Assembly: GCA_001799045.1 (NCBI GenBank)
Contig: MGRY01000088.1
Coordinates: forward strand, 14,706 to 22,599
Origin: Deltaproteobacteria bacterium RIFCSPLOWO2_02_56_12
Lineage (GTDB): Bacteria; Desulfobacterota; Binatia; UBA9968
Direction: 5' to 3'
DNA: 7,894 nt
In this document: positions 6,075 to 7,894 of the stretch, piece by piece
Layout of the letters: each line of letters starts with the position of its first letter
How positions within the stretch are numbered: position 1 is the first letter of the stretch
Position numbers and translations under genes: made by a program
The notes under the pieces: generated by a model
Databases searched by the model: none
Seen by the model: the letters and a program-made list of their open reading frames with translations, nothing else
Told to the model about the DNA's origin: nothing

Positions 6075-6337
6075 CAGTCTTCCAGGCCGAGCTCGTCAAT
6101 CAGCTTCTTGGCAGTTACGCGCCGTACTCGTCCGGATTTGACATCCTCGAGCGAGGCTTTGACCCTAGCCACGTAGGCCTGCTCCTGGGCCTCTAGTAAC
6201 TCGCGGTAATCCTCTTCGTCCAAGACAACAAACCTCGGCCGGTCGTTCTTAATGATGTGAACAGGTCCCTCCTTTAACGCCTCTTCGACCGCCCCTATGC
6301 CCCGCCGCTTGATCTCCCTGGCCGCTATGGTTCTCAT
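6074..6337 (-). CDS. Phd/YefM-family antitoxin
   Basis: This 87-residue protein starts MRTIAAREIKRRGIGAVEEAL, followed by GPVHIIKNDRPRFVVLDEEDYRELLEAQ, the standard Phd/YefM N-terminal DNA-binding and dimerisation fold (residues about 1-50). The charged C-terminal helix (VKASLEDVKSGRVRRVTAKKLIDELG) is the expected toxin-wrapping tail. It is the first gene of a two-gene unit with the RelE-like toxin, overlapping it by one base. The Shine-Dalgarno sequence AAAGGAG lies 7 nt before the ATG. Such antitoxins neutralise the toxin and repress their own promoter, with the toxin acting as corepressor. A weak promoter-like pair (TTGCAA, 17 bp, TACCCT) sits upstream on the minus strand around 6368-6396 but is not convincing. 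Confidence 0.9.
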   Translation of the reverse strand: MRTIAAREIKRRGIGAVEEALKEGPVHIIKNDRPRFVVLDEEDYRELLEAQEQAYVARVKASLEDVKSGRVRRVTAKKLIDELGLED

Positions 6338-6549
6338 CCCAGCTCTCCTTTCAGCACTAAAAAGGGTACTCTATCCAGTCCTGATTTGCAAGCTTTCCTT
6401 CAATGTCCCAACCCCTCAACCAAACCGGCCTGCCGTGAGGCTCATTCGTCCAATGGAGTAAACTGTCCCCAGAAATCCCAAGATAGTCGAGACGTAGAAG
6501 CCCCGCTGGCTATAGCATCTCGCTGATGTGCCGGCCACCTTTTAGCTAC
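6338..6549. other. Spacer between toxin-antitoxin pair and HTH gene, repeat-bearing
   Basis: No gene can be supported here. The minus strand holds the Phd/YefM promoter region at the left end and a GGGGACAG-type repeat at 6458-6479. A frame without stops on the minus strand reads LDYLGISGDSLLHWTNEP and continues GRPVWLRG to a stop at about 6360, but it has no convincing start codon and no recognised family. The dyad gcta-taag-tagc near 6546-6557 lies at the end of the HTH gene without a U-tract. Confidence 0.4.
6458..6479. repeat. GGGGACAG-type short repeat, copy 1
   Basis: On the plus strand aaactgtccccagaaatccc (6460-6479) closely matches atactgtcccccggaaatccc (7256-7276), with two substitutions and one extra C. 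Motifs of this kind recur in the spacers of many environmental genomes, often near REP-associated transposase genes, but no transposase is visible here. Confidence 0.55.
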
Positions 6550-6873
6550 TTATAGCACTGCTGTGTGACGCCCGGCTTCCGACCGCCACACTTTCACCGC
6601 CACCTCAACTCTTGAACCGAGCCGGTTGATCATCGCCATAAGCCGCTCGACGCTGATGCGCCGGAAATCAGCATTGCGGACGCGCGAGAAGTCGCCGGCA
6701 TCAATTCCCGTGACGCTCTGCGCTTTCCGGACACTGAGCCCCTTTTTATCAAGCGTTTTGATGATTTCTGCAGCCAGGATCGCCTTTAACTGGCGAACGT
6801 CAGCATCCGGGATGTCCAAGTCCCGATAGATATTCCCGCTTCCGCGGATAAGCTCAAACCGTTCCTTTTTCAT
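6550..6873 (-). CDS. HigA-like XRE-family antitoxin (HTH_37 type), orphan
   Basis: This 107-residue protein begins MKKERFELIRGSGNIYRDL and carries a helix-turn-helix at about residues 35-85: LKAILAAEIIKTLDKKGLS, then VRKAQSVTGIDAGDFSRVRN, then RRISVERLMAMINRLGSRVEV. This is the HTH_37 type of XRE antitoxin that normally pairs with a Gp49/HigB-type RelE toxin. The frame stays open to an ATG at 6936 (21 more residues), but the ATG at 6873 has a far better Shine-Dalgarno sequence (GAAGGAGA, 8 nt before the ATG) and matches the usual family start, so it is preferred. No toxin gene lies on either side: upstream are about 480 bp without a gene, downstream 212 bp, then an unrelated pair. A palindromic operator lies at 6956-6977. 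The gene could be an addiction remnant or a stand-alone regulator. Confidence 0.87.
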   Translation of the reverse strand: MKKERFELIRGSGNIYRDLDIPDADVRQLKAILAAEIIKTLDKKGLSVRKAQSVTGIDAGDFSRVRNADFRRISVERLMAMINRLGSRVEVAVKVWRSEAGRHTAVL

Positions 6874-6955
6874 CGCAACATCTCCTTCAGTCGCTTTAAT
6901 CGATCTTTTATCAAATCGATATTTGGTCTCATTCATCTTCTCCCTTTCACCTTAC

Positions 6956-6977
6956 ATGTTGGCATAATTACCAACAT
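6956..6977. promoter_or_regulatory. Palindromic operator upstream of HTH antitoxin
   Basis: atgttgg (6956-6962) and ccaacat (6971-6977) form a perfect 7-bp inverted repeat around an 8-bp AT-rich centre (cataatta). It lies about 20 bp before the upstream ATG (6936) and 83 bp before the preferred one (6873). A TTGACG box (6985-6980, minus strand) sits directly upstream, as expected for a -35 element; no clear -10 box is seen. HigA-type antitoxins bind such dyads to repress their own genes, so autoregulation is inferred. Confidence 0.6.
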
Positions 6978-7302
6978 CACGTCAAGCTATTTTTAGAGAC
7001 TCTTGTCCCTCGGGCCGCACGGCGTTGCTGTTCCCCTTCCCTGTCCCCGTCCCCGATTCAAGTGGTCTGCGGCTCAGACATGGCTGGAAGGCAAAGACCA
7101 ACCGGTAGGACAGGAAGAGAAAGGGTCATTCCAATGAGGCGCGGCTACTTCCTGGGAAAGCCGACCTGCCGACACGGCAGACAGGGATCGGGCTAAGGCA
7201 CTCTGGTGTCCCGAGATTAGTTCCTACGAGCCATCTTCTATCCCTCAACTGCAGCATACTGTCCCCCGGAAATCCCCAAAACTCCCCACGGAAGGTGCGC
7301 TG
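6978..7302. other. Gene-free accessory region
   Basis: No coding region is supported on either strand. It contains a small perfect dyad (ctgccg-aca-cggcag, 7166-7180), a C-rich stretch with repeated cccc words (7033-7055) and the second GGGGACAG repeat (7255-7276). No toxin remnant recognisable as a partner of the HTH antitoxin was found. The region reads as debris between insertions. Confidence 0.5.
7255..7276. repeat. GGGGACAG-type short repeat, copy 2
   Basis: Partner of the copy at 6458-6479, same orientation, about 800 bp away. The two copies lie on either side of the HTH antitoxin gene and its operator, so they could mark the borders of one inserted block, though a chance arrangement of common spacer repeats is also possible. 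Confidence 0.55.
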
Positions 7303-7377
7303 CTGGAGGGCGGCTTCGAGGTCTTGGACAATTTCCTGGGTGAGGATATCGAAATATCAAATATCACGCTCGACCCC
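7303..7377. repeat. Direct repeat copy 2 (75 bp)
   Basis: Matches 5716-5790 at 64 of 75 positions without gaps, in the same orientation; the last 29 nt (7349-7377) are identical. On the minus strand it encodes DILTQEIVQDLEAALQQ, similar to the orphan tail at 5671-5769, after which the two copies diverge. It overlaps the last seven codons, including the stop, of the membrane protein gene. Confidence 0.85.
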
Positions 7378-7827
7378 CTGACCCCGTGACCGGGTAAACT
7401 TGGTTGCAACTACGTCGGCGATGAAAGCAGCCAGAGCCCAAATAGGAACCAACGAGAGAACCCAAATGAGATCATAATAAGGAACACTTCCATGCACAAC
7501 GTCACTGACTGTCAGTAACAAAATGGTGATAGGATACATGGCCACAATGCCAAGGATACATAGGGCAGAGAGGCGGGAGCGCCGCCACGCTATCCGGAGC
7601 CCCTGAATCGCACTTGCAAGAGCGAGATAACCAAAAAACATTGCCGCAGTTTGCAAATTAATGAATGTGAAAGGAATCGAGACGACATAAAAGCTTACAA
7701 AAAAGATCCACGGAGATTTGGACCATAACAATAGATACGGAGACCGGCGCGAGGCTAGCCATCCGGTGCCAGAAGAGAGAAGCAGGAAGGTCGCCACGTC
7801 CGTTATAGACCAAGGGCTGCCGAACAT
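7357..7827 (-). CDS. Small integral membrane protein, unknown function
   Basis: I do not recognise this 156-residue protein. It has about five hydrophobic segments: residues 8-25, 40-57, 61-79, 87-106 and 119-141. Positive charges (R27 R28, the RIAWRRSR loop at 78-85, and KFTRSR at 143-148) fit an N-out, C-in topology. The hydrophobic pattern with well-placed charges argues for a real gene. The last residues (GVERDI) and the TGA come from the 75-bp direct repeat, so the original C-terminus has probably been replaced or extended by repeat insertion. There is no strong Shine-Dalgarno sequence (only TTGAGAT just before the ATG). It lies upstream of the antitoxin but about 480 bp away, so it is probably a separate unit. 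Function, including any toxin or transport role, cannot be inferred. Confidence 0.6.
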   Translation of the reverse strand: MFGSPWSITDVATFLLLSSGTGWLASRRSPYLLLWSKSPWIFFVSFYVVSIPFTFINLQTAAMFFGYLALASAIQGLRIAWRRSRLSALCILGIVAMYPITILLLTVSDVVHGSVPYYDLIWVLSLVPIWALAAFIADVVATKFTRSRGQGVERDI

Positions 7828-7894
7828 ATCTCAACAATATTTATTAAGCCACACCTAGCACATTGACGTTTAAATTAGCTTTTTTCGGGTTCGG

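Noticed and set aside
7166..7180. Small dyad ctgccg-aca-cggcag as a terminator or regulatory hairpin
   Set aside because: No T-run, no adjacent gene end and no second copy; a chance dyad is likely.
7081..7196. Plus-strand frame starting MAGRQRPTGRTG in the gene-free region
   Set aside because: It is short, arginine/glycine-rich with no domain, and has no Shine-Dalgarno sequence; composition explains it.

Overview
All genes that can be supported lie on the minus strand, so they are transcribed right to left. Base composition is moderately GC-rich. The order ribE-ribBA-ribH-nusB is a housekeeping arrangement found in Desulfobacterota, Nitrospirota, Methylomirabilota and similar uncultured bacteria. 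The window most likely comes from such a genome, possibly a metagenome-assembled one, but the phylum cannot be fixed from sequence alone.

Layout, left to right: nusB (1-395, cut by the window edge); a 31-nt-armed inverted repeat (420-526); ribH (531-998); an AT-rich TGCAAAATG-type repeat in the ribH leader (1006-1051); ribBA (1064-2287); ribE (2324-2947) with a good sigma70-type promoter just upstream; a 613-residue FAD-dependent reductase/dehydrogenase with a damaged Tat-like N-terminus (2986-4827); a NYN-LOTUS RNase-like protein (4854-5612); an accessory stretch with a repeat carrying a short gene tail, a RelE/Phd-type toxin-antitoxin pair (5799-6337), an orphan HigA-like HTH antitoxin with a palindromic operator (6550-6977), about 380 bp of repeat debris, and a small membrane protein (7357-7827) whose last codons fall inside a second copy of the same repeat.

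The riboflavin genes would supply GTP cyclohydrolase II, riboflavin synthase and lumazine synthase. ribD is absent from the window, and the RibB half of RibBA has lost several residues of its catalytic signature. This RibBA therefore looks able to run only the GTP branch, and the four-carbon substrate (DHBP) would have to come from another gene. The adjacent flavoprotein would be a consumer of the FAD made from riboflavin.

The right half is typical accessory DNA: toxin-antitoxin genes, an antitoxin without its toxin, duplicated gene tails, and several families of short degenerate palindromic repeats in the spacers. No CRISPR array, rRNA, tRNA, intact transposase or FMN riboswitch was seen. 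The most useful observations are the degenerate RibB domain, the near-leaderless ribE promoter, and a repeat that separates the ribH Shine-Dalgarno sequence from its start while forming a 16-codon mini-ORF.
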